DNA from: Lachnospiraceae bacterium
GTDB taxonomy: Bacteria > Bacillota > Clostridia > Lachnospirales > Lachnospiraceae
DNA: 64,000 nucleotides
NCBI GenBank assembly: GCA_900759665.1
Contig: CAAEWE010000050.1
Location: forward strand, 1 to 64,000
Reading direction: 5' to 3'
Under the pieces are notes generated by a model, which saw only the letters and a program-made list of their open reading frames with translations, did not search any database and had not been told where the DNA came from. Position 1 is the stretch's first letter. Each line of letters begins with the position of its first letter. The position numbers and the translations under genes were made by a program. Below, piece after piece: positions 63,043 to 64,000 of the stretch.

Positions 63043-64000
63043 ATGAAAAAATCGAAAGCAAAAATTGTTCTAATTGCAGCAGGGATTCTGTGTTTGGCAT
63101 TTCTGGTGGGGAGTATCGTGGTTCAGAATCTGCCGGAGGGATTCGGTCAGAAATCAAAAGTAAAAAAGGAGACTGCTTTTGAGGGAATATCGTCATATGC
63201 AACGGGAGCTGCCTATGGAAGCTGCGGAGAGTATTATAAGTCAGAGAATGACTTTCTATATTATCTGGATGCGGCAACTGGGGAAAAATCCATTGTATGC
63301 ACAAAAACGAATTGTGAGCATGAGGCAGGAAAGTCGGAGGGCTCTTTGGAGCGGACGGAATGTGAGGCGGATTTTAGTCATATCAGTGCATATATACCCC
63401 ATGGGAATAAGCTGTATTATGTTCCTGCAGATCCATTGGGGGAAAATGCACCATGGGAGATTTGGGAGCAGGATCTGACCGGTGGCGGTCAGAAGAAGAT
63501 AGTGGAAATTGATGAGAAAGAGAACACCTCTATAACTATCTTCAACATACAGTGCGATGGTCTGCATATGGTGGTTTCGTTTGAAGAGGCAGGATATTAC
63601 AACAAAAAAGGAGAGTACATAGAGTATGACAGCTATCGTACAAAAGCGGGAATTTATATTATCAATATGAATGACTGGAGCTTTCAGCGGGTCTATCTAA
63701 CACGGGATGAGAAGGATAATGCATTTGGAAAAGACGCCAGACCTTATATATCACAAATAAGTCTTGGAAGTGAAGATGTGTCGCTCTATTGCTTATATTA
63801 TGATGAGAATTTTGATGGAAAGAAAATAAATAAACTACCGGAAAAAAAGCAGATAAATTACCTGGATAAACATTTACATTTTATGCAGGTGGATGTTTCT
63901 CTTTCGGATGGAGAAACGGAAAGTGCGCCGGCCGTTGACGGAAATCACGATTTTGTTTTTGCGGGAAACTGGTGTATGATACAGGATTACTATGGAAATT
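63043..64000 (+). CDS. Exported protein, cut by the window end
   Basis: The frame from ATG 63043 stays open to the window end (319 codons). A Lys-rich start and one hydrophobic segment (about 7-27) anchor or export it. After a spacer comes CTKTNCEHE near residue 86, like the C-x3-NC-x-H motif of a family of Lachnospiraceae exported propeller-like proteins, then sheet-rich sequence (NKLYYVPADP, YIINMNDWSFQRVY). Function unknown. TGGAGG precedes the ATG. It follows the two-component genes closely and may be the gene they control. Confidence 0.8.
   Translation, partial: MKKSKAKIVLIAAGILCLAFLVGSIVVQNLPEGFGQKSKVKKETAFEGISSYATGAAYGSCGEYYKSENDFLYYLDAATGEKSIVCTKTNCEHEAGKSEGSLERTECEADFSHISAYIPHGNKLYYVPADPLGENAPWEIWEQDLTGGGQKKIVEIDEKENTSITIFNIQCDGLHMVVSFEEAGYYNKKGEYIEYDSYRTKAGIYIINMNDWSFQRVYLTRDEKDNAFGKDARPYISQISLGSEDVSLYCLYYDENFDGKKINKLPEKKQINYLDKHLHFMQVDVSLSDGETESAPAVDGNHDFVFAGNWCMIQDYYGN

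Overview
The window looks like a chromosome segment of a motile, endospore-forming, anaerobic gut Firmicute of the Lachnospiraceae type. The evidence is the kind of genes present: a flagellin, an [FeFe]-hydrogenase maturase (hydF), spore genes (spoVAD, spoVAE, an alpha/beta SASP), the SCIFF peptide with its radical SAM maturase, the clostridial DUF3881, DUF6171 and DUF6465 families, and several plant or mucin glycan enzymes. Genus is inference only. I see no rRNA, tRNA, CRISPR array or prophage.

Layout. Positions 1-215 hold one arm of a dispersed repeat, followed by a giant (1643 aa) flagellin whose middle is about eleven repeats of one motif. On the minus strand follow DUF6171, a GH51 arabinofuranosidase and dapA; dapA lies behind a complete lysine riboswitch with terminator. 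A divergent promoter with overlapping -35 hexamers drives a class A PBP-like protein whose catalytic motifs are degenerate. From 10.7 to 25.3 kb lie DUF3881, DegV, proA, hydF, an ABC transporter pair, a flippase-like protein, an IMPACT-family protein, rarA, an ornithine/lysine-type decarboxylase, galM and a HAD phosphatase.

From 25.4 to 39.5 kb is a block rich in RNA modification and RNA turnover: YgiQ, a FliD-like protein with its own sigma-28-type promoter, rsmE, a cysteine desulfurase, thiI, a His-less HPr-like protein, mtaB, then ireB-ruvX-DUF1292-rnj-ylbF-mltG-like-trmR-U32. The second part matches the conserved Firmicute order known from the Bacillus yrr region, with RNase J inserted. 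The desulfurase and ThiI would supply s4U8, MtaB ms2t6A37, and TrmR plus the U32 protein mo5U34.

From 39.2 to 49.3 kb are a GH29 fucosidase, a cold-shock protein, an ABC-F protein, a thioesterase, an arylsulfotransferase-like exported protein, and the non-oxidative pentose phosphate set (transaldolase and split transketolase). The region 49294-49834 is a 541-bp imperfect inverted repeat whose arms match the repeat at the window start. Then come a beta-propeller membrane protein, spoVAD-spoVAE without spoVAC, DUF6465, a SASP, SCIFF and its maturase, a DHH-family protein, a DMT transporter and an LRR lipoprotein.

The right end is more accessory. A complete TPP riboswitch (promoter, aptamer, terminator) has no thiamine gene behind it, only an IS200-type transposase fragment and a probable group II intron 3' end. 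After it come a LytTR response regulator, a histidine kinase that stops before its ATPase domain, and an exported protein that runs off the window end.
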